Assembly (NCBI GenBank): GCA_009733575.1
Contig: ML769583.1
Location: forward strand, 1 to 64,000
Source: Gymnopus androsaceus JB14
Lineage: Eukaryota; Basidiomycota; Agaricomycetes; Agaricales; Omphalotaceae
DNA length: 64,000 nt
Direction: 5' to 3'
Position 1 is the stretch's first letter; every line of letters begins with the position of its first letter. The translations under genes and the position numbers were made by a program. Below are positions 1 through 11,954 of this stretch, one piece after another. Below the pieces are notes generated by a model. The model did not search any database and was not told the DNA's origin. It saw only the letters and a list, made by a program, of their open reading frames with translations.

Positions 1-1405
1 TTCTCTGGCCAAGATTGGTATCAAAAGGCAGTCATGGAACTTGATTCTGCTTTGAATAAATGGATCGACTCTGTACCAAGCCATTGTAAGTTTATTTCTT
101 CCGTTCGTACAGAAACTTAATTACCCTGATCTAGTGCGATGGGATGCCCAACATCAGAACGACATATTCTTCAGTCAATCTGCTATCCTCCACAGCATGT
201 ATTACTGGGTTCAGATTCAGGTCCATCGACGGTTTATTCCTCGACCAGGACAAAACCCAACCATATCGTTCCCCTCGTTGGCTATCTGCGCTAATGCAGC
301 TAGGTCATGCATTCGTGTCGTAGAGACGTACTTGAAACAGAGATTCCTCGAATTTGGTCATTTTATGGTGTGCATTCTCATTATATTCACCTGAGAAATA
401 CTGATTGGGCTTTAGTACCCTCTATTTGGCTCCGCGATGGTCCTTGCTATAAATCTCTGGAGAGCGAAGCAGATGAACGATCAATTCAGTGCCCGGAGTG
501 AGCTCACAGATATCTACAAATGTATCAGTATGATTGGTCTATACGAAACAAGGTCTGTGAAATTATATATTTTACTTGAAAACGCCGGTTACTGAACTTT
601 TCGACTCACGCAGATATCCACTTGCGGGACGCTTAATGTAACTCTTTAGCACCTGTACCCGTCTAATGCTCAACTGTGGTTTCTTCAGTGATATCATAAA
701 CACTGTCATGTCCGTTGGCCGATATTCACCATTGCTGCCCACACCAAAAGAGTTTGGCACTGAAGCTCCCACTGGGCCCAGGACATATTTCACCCGCCCA
801 ACGTCCGAAATGGAATCAAGTTCCATTCCGCAGACAGATTACGAAGATATACACTCAAGAGACTTCATCATTGGCGAACCCGGTCTGAATCTCGCTTTGT
901 ACTCAAGTGAACTTGGACAACTGCCTGTCCATGCGACACCGGATTTTGGGTATAATTTTGAAGCAGGGAATAACGATCTTGCTGCCTTCAACGGTGGCAG
1001 TCGGGGAGGGGCTACCACCATGTCCGCTAATATGTACATGTACGGCGGCCCAAAGCCAAGGTACGTCAGCCAGATAAATGTCACGACGAGATACTTGAAA
1101 TTCATCTCTCTATCAGCCCATTCGCAGCTCATGGACGAGCCCGGAAACCAGTCATCTACGTCAGCTCTTGCGGAGGCTTACCTGTATGAGCTTCCCACAA
1201 GAAATCAGGACGAGAACTTGGCAAGCTCGCAGAATCAAAATCAGAGGTATGGAGGCCACTTCCACTTGCGCGGTTCACTTATACGACTGAAACAACTAGT
1301 CTCGAAATCAGTGATCAAGATTGGGACACTTTCATGGCAAATATTCAGCAGCTTCTTCCAACAGTCGATACCTCAGAGAACCAAGGTTCATGGATGTCTA
1401 TGTAA
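1..1405 (+). CDS. Fungal-specific transcription factor (Zn-cluster class), C-terminal part; 5' end outside window
   Basis: Reading from base 1, spliced exons give the Fungal_trans (middle homology) domain: a W..S.PSHLRWD segment, FFSQSAILHSMYYWVQI, then HRRFIPRPGQ and SFPSLAICANAARSCI, which are hallmark blocks of this family. Introns that restore the frame are 86-134, 368-415, 553-613, about 641-692 and 1061-1116. A last 42-nt intron at 1160-1201 is my inference; without it an in-frame TGA lies at 1187. The final exon ends in DQDWDTFMANIQQLL and stops at 1403-1405. The Zn2Cys6 finger would lie upstream of the window, so it is unseen. The family binds DNA in the nucleus. The gene converges on the alcohol dehydrogenase with 60 bp between stop codons. 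The target pathway is unknown. Confidence 0.85.
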
Positions 1406-1465
1406 GGACAAAAATGTTTCTACTTCAGTCTCATCGAGTGTACAGAATCTATGAAAGGAGTATCA

Positions 1466-3154
1466 TCAAATTTTCAGAACGATTTTTCCGGTTGTTTTTC
1501 CCGCTTTCATTTCCTGCATCACCCTGAGAGCTGTTAACAAAAGCTTGAATAAATTGAAATAGGACTTACTCGTTCACTTCCGTCAAGTCCCTAATACTAT
1601 ATTTGCATTCGACCTTGCCTTGTGCTACGGCGTCCAATGCCTCGAACATGTCTTGCCGGTTCCTTGGCCAGTATACATGATTAGGATGGTCAAAGGTGAT
1701 GAAGGTGATCTTACCCGACGAGAGCCCCCACAATATTGAGGCACTGGATGTGTACAGTGAGTAGTATTCAAGCAAAGGCAGGCAGGAGTGATAGTGAACT
1801 TGCCTTGGCAATAATCAAACCGATTGGAACGTTCAGCATTGCTTCTCCTCCAGGCATTCCGGCCGCGACCAAGGTTCCGGTGGGACGTAAATAAAGCAAG
1901 GCCTGATTGAATGGTAAAGGCTGTTGATAATCGGGTTTTAGATGAGAGGCAACGGTCAATGAGGAGCACCTACATGTCCAGCTGTTATGACTGCTGCATG
2001 AGGCCCCAGTCCTTCTGAAGCTATCTGTACGTCCTTAACAAGGTCAGTAGATACCTTGAAGTCGACCCATTTCTCGGCTCCGAGTTTGGAACAGAGATTA
2101 CGCTTTTCTTCGCCCGTATCTGATGGCGGAGAACACTTGGTCTATATAGAGAATCGAGATACGGTTTACCCACCTATGGCTATTACACGAAGGCCCATTG
2201 CTCTGGCATATTGCACAGCTGTATATCGAGATTTCAGTAATACCGCATTCGACTCAGTTCAAAAGAAACTTATAGATGTCTGATATGTACGCCGATGAGA
2301 AAATTGCATACAAAATAGAACGTTCGACATACCCGACTCCCCCACCAGCCCCAGGTATAGCTACCCACTGACCGAATTTGGCATTCGAAAGCTTGATGGA
2401 CTTGTACGCGGTCAGGCCCTTTCATACATCTCATTAAATTCATTCAAAGGAAACTTGATAGGACGCACCGCACACAGAATTGGCGTAGCAGCAGCGCTGT
2501 CCACCTCCTTCGGAATAGGGGTCACATAATCCGTGAAAGAGACCTGGGAGAATCCTGGTCAGCGTACCCAAGATCCCTAAAAGATGCGAAGCTCATTTAC
2601 GACATATTTGGCGAAAGTTCCATTCAATCTCAATCCATGGATAGATGACTGGGCCGTTAGACAGCCTAGTCAAGTTCAACAAAACATTCAAATATAATCC
2701 GAGAAACAGAACTTACAACCATCCCAGCCTTGACGGCACATCTCGCAACTAAAAGAGAGAGGATTTGTGAGGCGGTGCCACAACTGAGCAGCAAGGTTCT
2801 GGGGGCTGACCGCAAACATGCATTCGCAACAAATTTGACTCCTACTCTATCTCCGACATTGATTCGATGACCATATGTGTGTTCCCCTATACCGACAATT
2901 CTGCCAACCCCTTCATGACCCGCTATGAGCGGTATCGAGGCGTCAGCTCCCCAATCGTTATCCCTGATATGGAGGTCGGATTGACAACAGCCTGCGTACT
3001 CTAACTCGATAAGGCATTCGCCGGGTGCGAGTTCCGATAGCTGCGTTACGGGCCAGTCATCTTTGAGTTCCAAAGGTTGCTTGAACGCTATGAGAATTGC
3101 TGCCCGAGACTTTAGGGGAATAGGAGAGAGAGTGTGTGGGTATGTCGAATCCAT
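1466..3154 (-). CDS. Zinc-dependent alcohol dehydrogenase (AdhP/yeast-ADH type)
   Basis: A multi-exon gene on the minus strand of about 350 codons. The N-terminal GroES-like half shows CCQSDLH and GHEGVG (catalytic zinc ligands). Splicing out a short intron rebuilds the structural zinc cluster CLRCEMCRQGWDGC. Next come HGLRLNGTFAKYV, the nucleotide-binding stretch IPGAGGGVG, VQYARAMGLRVIAIGG and RPTGTLVAAGMPGG. The last intron (1524-1569; acceptor CTCTCAG) joins ..DLTEVNE to VMQEMKAGKTTGKIVLKI, the usual ADH C-terminus, stopping at 1466. The start at 3154 gives MDSTYPHT.., the first Met before the domain. Expected activity is NAD(P)-linked alcohol/aldehyde interconversion in the cytosol. No disabling lesion was seen. 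The substrate cannot be told. Confidence 0.9.
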
Positions 3155-3567
3155 ATGTAAGACGGCGGTACTGTACTGTACTGAGGGACTGAAAAGTTGA
3201 AGGCAGATTAATCCTACTCATACCCGAGTTGGCCCTATAAGCAAGATTTTCGCGGAAAAAGGATATGATACTGTACGGTGCACGTCTGGATTTCCGCAGA
3301 AATCCGTTGCCAATTCAACATCCTCGACTTGGAGCCAGCCATTAATGTCTTGAATGCTACAGGGAATGTATGGGACGCAACGATATCTTCTGGTTCCTGA
3401 AGCAGCTGTACATTTCTTGAATTCTTTCGACGAATCCTAGCGGCGGTTGCAGCTTGAATATAATCCTAGCGGCCAGCGGGGACCTCGTGGTGTTACGTGC
3501 GATTGCCGAGGACGGCAACGCATGGCGACCTTCAAAATCGCTCTCTTTTGGCAGAGCACCAGTCTTT

Positions 3568-6223
3568 ATGGCTTCTTCTCCTACCCATTCGGAATATTCT
3601 CCTCTTCTCGGTGACACTCGGACAAAACCCAGTGGAGACATTGACGCACGTCAAGTGGGTCCCTTGGAAATTTCGACAACCACGCGTTATTTGATTTTGC
3701 TTGGCGTATGGACCGCGACATTTCTATCAGTCAGTTGTTCTCAATGTGATCAACCCTCCTTACCACGCTCATTAGACCCCAGTCAGCGAACAGTAAGTCG
3801 AAAGCCAGAAATAATATGCATGTTAACCCTCGAGGCTCCGGTAGTGACCTTGGTACCGACCAGTGAGTGTTCCAATTGTTTGACGATACATCTACTTATG
3901 TGAGGATGAATCAATCTTAGTGCTTCCTTCCATATCTTCCGAGTTCCAGAAATCGCATCAAGCGAGTTGGCTTGGAACAGCGTATGTCTCCAATCTTAGC
4001 ATTTACTTGTCCTGAAGACTCCCGTTCTGATATGCGGTAGGTACTTACTCGCTACATGCACTTTTACTCCTCTATATGGTCGGTTATCGGACGTAATGGG
4101 ACGCAAATCCGCAACCCAGACAGCGGTGCTGTTCGGGGGATTAGGAACAATCGCATGTGGGCTTTCAACGAACATGGAGATGCTCGTTGCGTCTAGATTT
4201 GTGAGTCATATGTCATATGTGATCATATTCTTCAATCCTGGCTTACGATCTGTAGATCACCGGTATTGGAGGAGGCGGAATAAGTACAATGGCTGCTATT
4301 GTTGTGAGCGACATGTACAGTCTTCGCGTGCGTTGAATCACACGACACTCGGCTGAATTACTGATGATTTTTAATTACAGTCGAGGGGCCTTGCGCAGGG
4401 AATAGCTAGTGTTTTCAATGGTGTAAGCTTCTATTTTCCGTGCTCGGTTTATTCTAACTTTTTCGATGATCCTGATAGCTCGGCTTCGGAGTGGGAGGTC
4501 CACTTGGAGGATTGATTACTGATTGGTCAGTGGCACATCTTTTCATATCAGCTAGCTCTTAATCATCATTTAGGTTGGGCTGGAGATGGGCATTTTTGAT
4601 TCAAACGCCTCTATTCGTCCTCTCCATTCTCTTGATCACTTTCAAACTTGAATATGATACCCCTGTAAGCTGCAAGTATTCAAGATTATATGTTCTTTAT
4701 GGCTTACGGTAGTGATGCGACAGGGTGTCGGAAAAAACGCAGTCCAGGTGTTGAAACGCATCGACTACCTAGGGAGCATCACTCTTCTCATCACCGTGAG
4801 TTCTCCAACTCCAATGATGTACTCTCTCCTCTAATATCGGAGCAAGGTCGCATCCACCTTGATATTTCTTAGTACTCGATACAATGAGAGTCTTCCTGTG
4901 AGTATTCTTAATGCCTGACTCGATATACTGAATCAACTTGGGGCAGTGGTCCGATGTCGCAGTCTTTCTGCCTCTCACTGCGTCTCTGGTATTCTTTCTT
5001 CTATTTGTATTTGTTGAGATATTCGTTGCCCGAGAACCGGTTCTCGCTCCATTCCTACTAAAAGAAAAGGTTCCCGTTCTGGTCGGAATTTCCAACTTCC
5101 TGGTATCTTCTTGTAACTTTGCTATGAGCTACTACTTCCCAATGTGGTTCCAGACGGTGATGTCTACCAGCGCTGCAATTGCCGGTGAGTAACCCTCTCC
5201 CTACCTGACAGAGCGACATATTGAGCAATACTTACGATACAGGTCTTCACAGTCTCCCAAGTAGCATCGCCATGCCTATTGGCTCTGTCTTTGCAGGCTG
5301 GATGATGCATCGCACAGGAAAATACAAAGTAATCAACCTGACTTTCGGCATACTTCCATTCATAGCGGGTGTTTTGATCGCCCAACTTCGTGAAGATTCT
5401 GGTCCAATTCAATCCTGGCTCAGCATTGTACGTCTTGATATAGCTCATATATCTGCGTTCGTCAATCTAATGAAGTCTGAAACGAAAGACACCTATCGGA
5501 TTTGGAAATGCTGTCGTGATGCAGACAACACTTGGTGAATTTTCCTCTGCCTTTTATTTGCGTCTCGCGCTCAAGCGTATTTTCAGTTGCGCTCCTCGCT
5601 CATATACAAGGTAGGCGTTATCTCTCTCAACTAGGCATAGGCATTTAATCACAGAGCAGAAAACCATATGGCTGTTGCAACTGGTTTTTCGCGCCTGTTT
5701 GGAAGTCTCGGTATGTTCAAGCAAGTTTACGAGTCATGTCCATAACTGGCACTTCTTTCAGGTCAAGTCACTGGCGTCGCTGTCTCTTCCGCATTGTTTC
5801 AGACCGTCCTGGAACGCGAGCTCAGAAAACGAATCCATGGTTCGGATGCTGAAGGGGTATCTAACCTCTTCTCCTCTCACCTGCGTCTTCACTGCTAATA
5901 GAAACCTGCATAGATGATCAAACGAATTCGACAGAACGCTCGACTGATAGAGACCCTTCCCGTTGACCAGCAGCAAATGGTACGTCATTCCTACGACGTA
6001 GGCCTGAAAGCAGTATTCTGGTTCGCTACTTTTTCTACGCTTCTGGCATATATCGTCCGTTTACCGGTAAGATTTGACCTTGCTTGGTTTGGTGCACAAC
6101 CGAGACTGACTGTTGACATAGATACCGGAGAAAGATTTGGGTGAAGAACCGAGAGCCGGTGGTGTTGCAGGATCTACTAGCACAAATCAAAGCGAAAGGG
6201 ATGCATCTCACGAAGATCATTGA
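3568..6223 (+). CDS. MFS transporter, DHA2 / vacuolar basic amino acid (VBA)-like
   Basis: Starts MASSPTHSEYSPLLGDTRTK, a hydrophilic N-tail with a dileucine-like EYSPLLG signal, followed by many hydrophobic segments over about ten short exons. Blocks typical of the major facilitator superfamily are GRLSDVMGRKSATQ (motif A, loop 2-3), SRFITGIGGGGISTMAA after splicing, RGLAQGI, GFGVGGPLGG (motif C of drug:proton antiporters), and late HSLPSSIAMPIGSVFAGWMMHRTGKY. The tail ends ERDASHEDH with the stop at 6221-6223. The family exports drugs or moves basic amino acids into the vacuole by proton antiport; the substrate here is unknown. It lies divergent from the ADH gene with about 410 bp between start codons, so the two may share a promoter region. 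It looks intact. Confidence 0.85.
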
Positions 6224-9029
6224 GGAACCGAGCTCCAGAAATATAATCTCGATGCTCATGCCTACGTAGATAACCCTAGCATTTTAGGCACACTACTATA
6301 CTTAGACTAGCAATTGGAAACAACAATCGGTCCACATATCGAGTAGCAAATGAGAGAGGCCTGAATAATCCGCTTTACGAACCTGACATCTTTACCTAGT
6401 ATTCACGATTCATCAGGACCGGTCAAGGCTGCAAATCGCAAACTTGATTTGGCTGTGTTCCCACGTTTTGATCCTGATCATCAATCGCAGTTGCAATTGT
6501 CAGTAGCTATTACAGCATACACTGTGGGGATTATGCTATAGTCCAGTTCAGATAAATGCCAGAATTTCACCGAGTTGCTGTGCAATTTACCGCACCAGAA
6601 AATTGTGGGGCCGTGGAAAGCTCGTTCAAAATAAAGTTGAAATAAGGCCATATTTTGCTTACAGAATAGAGCGTATTAGCCGCGCGCGTGTCTCAAAGTT
6701 TTTCGTCCCTCAAACCAAGGGGCTGCAAAGAATTAAGCGCCCGACCGGGGGTCGGTTAGTTAGTCCAGGCATCAGGCCAAAAAAAAAAAGTTTGACATCC
6801 CCCTAAATGAGTGATTTGGGGCATTTTTTGAGACCTCTTTAGTCCATTGCACTTACCACCAGATGTCTAATTAAGCTCCTCTCTTGATTCCTCCATTGCT
6901 GGTAATTTTTACAGATGACAGTCACCTTTATGTCGCACTAGTCACATAGTGTTAGATAGTCCCAAGTTCCAACATTTCAGTGATAATGTTTTCTAAAAAG
7001 TGTCCTTTCAAGATTCATAGTATTTACAGTCTATAAAAGCTTGGGATAGTCTAACTGGTAGCTCTGAGGCAGAAAAATACCAATATCTAATCTTGATTTA
7101 CCATATATGGTGCGTGAGAATGCTTACATAGTTAGTTAGTCCAACTGAAAGGCTAGTTCTAAAAAGTTCAACCTGCAGTCAACATTTCAAAAGTTTGCAG
7201 CCCCTTGCCTCAAAATGATAACTTTTTGATAAAAAATCAACTACTGGATGAGGGTGTGGAGCATCTTCCCGACAAGCAAATGTAAGGCTTAGTGTCTTAC
7301 AGCGCTTTTTGTTAGCCTGCGGAATACAAAAATTAAAAAAAGTTGAGCGCCTACTTCCGGCATAAGCAGCCAAGCTGCTCCAGCGGCACTCCGAAGACAG
7401 CGACTCTTTCACATCTACCTTGAGCCTTCAGCTCACGACGTGTTCGGCTGTCCAAAACCAGTAATCGCCCCTCAAAGATATCAACCGACAATGGGAGCAA
7501 ACGAGTGAGAGTGCCAAAACCTGCATTCGAGTTATGCAGCCATCATGAATGGTAACCATGGCAAGAGGCAAAATTGCATGGGCTCAATCTAGGTCTGTGT
7601 TCGGTTTCTTCACAGCAGCGCATACTTCTAAACCCTCCACCAAAGTTTCTTTTGCTTTTCCAGGCTCGACCATGGTATCTTCATTTGTATAACTAGAAGT
7701 CCATTGTTCACTTCCTTGCATTTGGTCTCGCAGCATACATTTTTGTGCCTCAGTCTGTAGTATACAGCATACTCATTGTACCCTTATCAGTACCCCAAAG
7801 AATCCAAATGTATCCTCAGTTTTGTCCAACGAGCAGAGAGAAGTCACAGCAAGTCATTCATGATGCTTTGCAAAATTGGCCCGAATTCAGGCTACTCTAG
7901 CTCCATAAATTGCTTCGCAAAAAAACACAGGGATTGCTTCGCAAAAATAGATTGGTCGACTCTTGCTTTGCGAGAAATACATTGGCTTAGCCTCAACTCA
8001 TGAGAAATACATCTGCCAAAGCCCTGGGGCTTTCAGATCGGTTGGCACAGTACCACTGGAGCTGCTAGGCCACTTATGCCAAAGTAGACACTCAACTTTT
8101 TTTAAATTTTTGTTAACAAAAAGCACTGTAACCAAAAACATTTTGAGACACGTGGCTAATATGCTCTAATTGCGCGTAACTAAATTTCCATTTTGATTCA
8201 GTTTTGATTCAAATAATACCGGCAAGGATATTTGAATACAGGCCTAGAATACCCAGCGAGAATATTGGACAAAAAAATGATGTCAACCAGAAAATTGCAA
8301 GATTAGATAAAGATTGTTTCCAAATATTCTTGCTTGGAATATTTCAATCAGAATGCAAATTTACTCATGTGTATTTTGCTGAGCACTTTGTGAGTTTAGG
8401 CTAAACAAGCTGTACATGTTACCACCATTTTCCACTACAGGAACTTACGCAGCAACTTGTGCTTCTCTTACATTGTTTTCAACCAGAATAAAGCTCCATC
8501 CCCACAGTGATATCCCATCCAATTGAGTGAGTCTGCCAAAGCATCTTGTGATGGGAGCAAGATTTTGAGACATGCATGCTGCTACTTACTTGGCAAGAAG
8601 AAAGGAAATCAAGGGAAATGTGCATAGTGAATGTCTTGTTGAATTTCTTTCAACTTATGCAGGCGGGAAGGACCACTAACACTGACACAACACAAGTAGA
8701 GAATATTCACCAGCAATACCGGTAAGCCAAGGTGAATTGAAAATGAGGGAATTTGCAATCAGAGCCAAACAAATCCGAGGCATCTGGCCCCAGGCTAGAG
8801 GTTAATAAATCGGATCTGAAGGAGTGGAAAGCAACATGGTTGCAAGTAGGATAATGTATCAAAACTTAACGAGGCTGAGCAGCATGCAAAAAAACTTAAA
8901 CTGCTCCAATCTATTTCTGAATGGAACTGATTGTGTCCTTAGGGCATACTCAATTGTACTAGTACTACTAATCCTCCTGATCTTCCAGTTAGATTTGTTT
9001 AGATGTCCACTGACATTGGATTCTACATA
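6224..9029. other. Gene-poor intergenic stretch
   Basis: No coding sequence I can support in about 2.8 kb. Open frames here are short and lack domains or splice logic. Visible items are a poly-A run near 6779-6789, two copies of ttagttagtcca (about 6755 and 7133) and a local repeat of ttgcttcgcaaaaa (7912-7945). It probably contains decayed mobile DNA. Confidence 0.5.
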
Positions 9030-9203
9030 CAGTCAACTATCTCATATGGAATAATATGCTATGGAATAATACCTCATATGGAATGTGATTTTGGCAGTAC
9101 AGCATGCCAAACTCCCCTCAAATTTGTATGTCATATGGAATATCCACCATATGGAATACATTTTTGGGGTCCCCAACCATATTCCATATGAGATGTTTGG
9201 CTG
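9030..9203. mobile_element. MITE, TA-flanked (Tc1/mariner-like), CATATGGAATA-rich
   Basis: 174 bp with terminal inverted repeats: the left end starts CAGTCAACTATCTCATATGG and the right end (reverse complement) CAGCCAAACATCTCATATGG. Both ends are flanked by TA (9028-9029 and 9204-9205), the target duplication of Tc1/mariner elements. The interior holds further direct and inverted copies of CATATGGAATA. No coding capacity. Confidence 0.65.
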
Positions 9204-9561
9204 TATATCTTAGTTGATTCAAATCTATACTTTAATTGTATCCAGCTTTGATAAGAGTAAGTGCTTCCGGGGAACAAGGTGTGAAGCAGCACTCGAACAG
9301 CACCGGATGACTGACAAAAAGCAAACATCTGAATCAGCTAAGCATGGAAAGATCAGGAAACTTGAGCATACCAAACAATATCCTCAGAGTAGTCAACAAC
9401 AGGCTTGATTTCCTTCCCAGTAATACGCCGATTTTTTTGGCAAGACCTTGAGAATGCAATTCTTGACAAGTTTGCTTGTAGAGATGGTATAAGAGAGCTA
9501 CAGTGAGCCCGAGCTGGTAGCTATAACAAGTCTAATAAGTGTGGAAGCACTTGGACCAACA

Positions 9562-11941
9562 GAGCCACGGTATTAAATTGGATATCAGCTCTAAGTAGTT
9601 TGTAGGAATCCGTAGTCTGGTAGCAGAGTCTCACTGCCATGTCAACACCAGCACTCATGTAAAAGAGGCACATTGCCCACATAGACTCACACTCAAAAGG
9701 ATACACTCTGAAGACAAGTAACTCAGGGAATTGTGGAAAGGATATGGAATTTGCAAAACAGGACAGAACTAATTCAAGTGGGCTGATGTCGAGATTGATA
9801 TAATAGCCAAAGTGAACTTTGAGGCTTGACACTGAGGAAGCACTAATAATGTGTTCGGTGCTGAACAATGAAAAACAGCATATGCCGAAAGAACAAAACA
9901 AGAGAAGAAGGATTGACAAAGCCAAGAGAGCATACATAAGCCTCTTGACGGGTGACCATGTATCAGGATCCGGAAGTTTGTTATGTGTCTGCCAAGGAAA
10001 TGAAGAATCATTGTGTAATAGACAGGAGGTTTGAGCTTAGGAGAAGTTGAACACTTGTAACTAATATGTTGTGTTTTACCTGGGGCACAAATATACTCCA
10101 TGACAATATAAAATATGGATTTATGGTAGAAGCTATGAGACGGAGAATGACTGAATAGCAAGAAGAAAGTTATAGTGATGTAATTTATGCTACAATATCA
10201 AGAAAAGCATCAAACTATGATGGGATTAGTGATTCACGGTAGCCAGTTGTCATGCATCAGTACATTACTGCAGTTACACGTTTTGCCATGGACATAAAGT
10301 ACCGAAGGGGCATAACCCAGACAGAAATAGGCGTGTAATACCCATAAGAAGCGTGAATTGATGACGGGGACAATTAGGGCGTTTTTTTTTTTGGGCAGAT
10401 ATATGCACTTATATACAAGATATTAATTTATATATAATTTCCCTCTGATCTATCAAGTTGTACTCCATGTCTCCTGATCTCCAATAGCACTTTATTATTT
10501 TAATCTCTATGTGTCTATCTGTCTGAGAGTTAGTAAGAAAGCCTTTAGCTAATATTTATCCTTTGAAGATATATCAAAAGTTACGCTGTTTTTTGGAACC
10601 TCATGAATTCATAGTGTGGAATATACCTCGTTTTGTACGTATGCTAGCAGCAGTGATCAGCAAAAAATGCTCTGAGGCTGAGATAAGCCTAGGTAGCCTG
10701 GGGGACCTGATGATTACGTAGTAGATTCAACCTCCAGATTAGCCTGGGTGGTTAACCTGGGTGACCAGGGCAACTCAGGTTTAATGGAGACTACCCTCTA
10801 GGTCGGTGTGGTTACCGCTGAATCACCCCCATAGTTTGCGTAACCTGGTGAATGAGGATGAGCCTGGAGAAACTCTGAGCATACCTGAGGCAACCGAGAC
10901 CAGTATGAAGACTTTAGGTTTAGAATTGTAGTACAACACTGAAGAAGAGACCTAAATAACTTTTCGGGTTTTTAAGCTTATTAAATTATGATATAGATGT
11001 TACAGTGTAATCAAAGCCCAGACATTCCACACTGTTGATAAATATTAATAGATCATAAGTTGTAAGTAAATTGCGCGGAGAATATAAGCTGTTCTATATA
11101 CCAAGCGCCGAACGGTGGGCGCCCTGATTGAACTGCGTTATCACTATCAAACCTTGTATGATGGTGAATCATATTCATCATAGTAGTTATAACAGATTAC
11201 GCTTCCTATATGCTGTCGAGCACTTAATACATGAGTACTGAATAATATCTTCAGTGAGCATGTTACCGAGTATTGTAGTTATATGGTCAATGAGATATTT
11301 AAAGGAAGCTTACTTACTAATAAAGAATTACAAGGTTTAGTGAAGTTTCCAATAAGAACAAATGAAATAGTATTAAGTGTGAGCAACATTGATTATTAAG
11401 AGTAAGTATTAAAGGCAGGCTGAATAATTTTTGAGATTAACTAAGCATGTTTTAATTAAGTGAGTACTCATACTTATGATTTAAAAAGGGCCACCCTCCA
11501 TGTACAGCCTGCAGGTGTGTCTCAGGCTTCCCTCCCATGGTGTTGTTACTCAGTTCAGGTGTCTTGCTAGGCTAGCTCAAGGATTAGCTCTAGGTAGCTA
11601 GGGATAGCTCAGGATACCTCACGTTGACATCGGTTACCGTATTACCTCTAAAAAGGCCAAGGAAAAAGGGATAAACTGGATGACCTGGGCAAGGCCTAGG
11701 GTAGACCTAGGCGTTCATTAGTAGCCTATGGCACTTATAATGGTAAAGCCTTTGATAACCCAGGGGCCCAGTGATTTCCTATTTTGCTGATGTGGACAAG
11801 GGGAAAGATACCCACTCCCTTGTGAACCAAAGTAATACTTTGTTGGTACGCAAGAGAGTTGTTATGTGCCCAGCATTAGAGAACTCACTTTATAATTCTC
11901 ATATGTACTGTTGAATATAACCCATACTTTAGAACCAAGCA
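9562..11941. repeat. Tandem segmental duplication, copy 1 (indel-rich)
   Basis: Aligns along its whole length with 11955-14051 in the same orientation and includes a copy of the CATC family A element. It is about 280 bp longer than copy 2 because of many scattered one- to few-base insertions (for example cataagcctcttgacggg against cataagcccttgagg). That error-like pattern suggests poorly corrected read sequence as much as real divergence. Confidence 0.75.
10655..11792. mobile_element. CATC family A non-autonomous DNA element (noisy copy)
   Basis: Same ends and interior as the family A copy at 12934-13918, with the left terminus read as gATCAGCAAAAAATGCTCTG and the right ending ..TTTTGCTGATG. 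Lies inside duplication copy 1 and carries the same small insertions as its surroundings. Confidence 0.65.
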
Positions 11942-11954
11942 ACACTGACAACGA

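Noticed and set aside
839..1132. Minus-strand frame over the transcription factor
   Set aside because: Shadow of the + strand exon that carries the conserved C-terminal tail of the factor.
9521..10161. Overlapping minus-strand frames as a membrane transporter
   Set aside because: Hydrophobicity comes from T-rich sequence, frames conflict, and this copy is full of indels.
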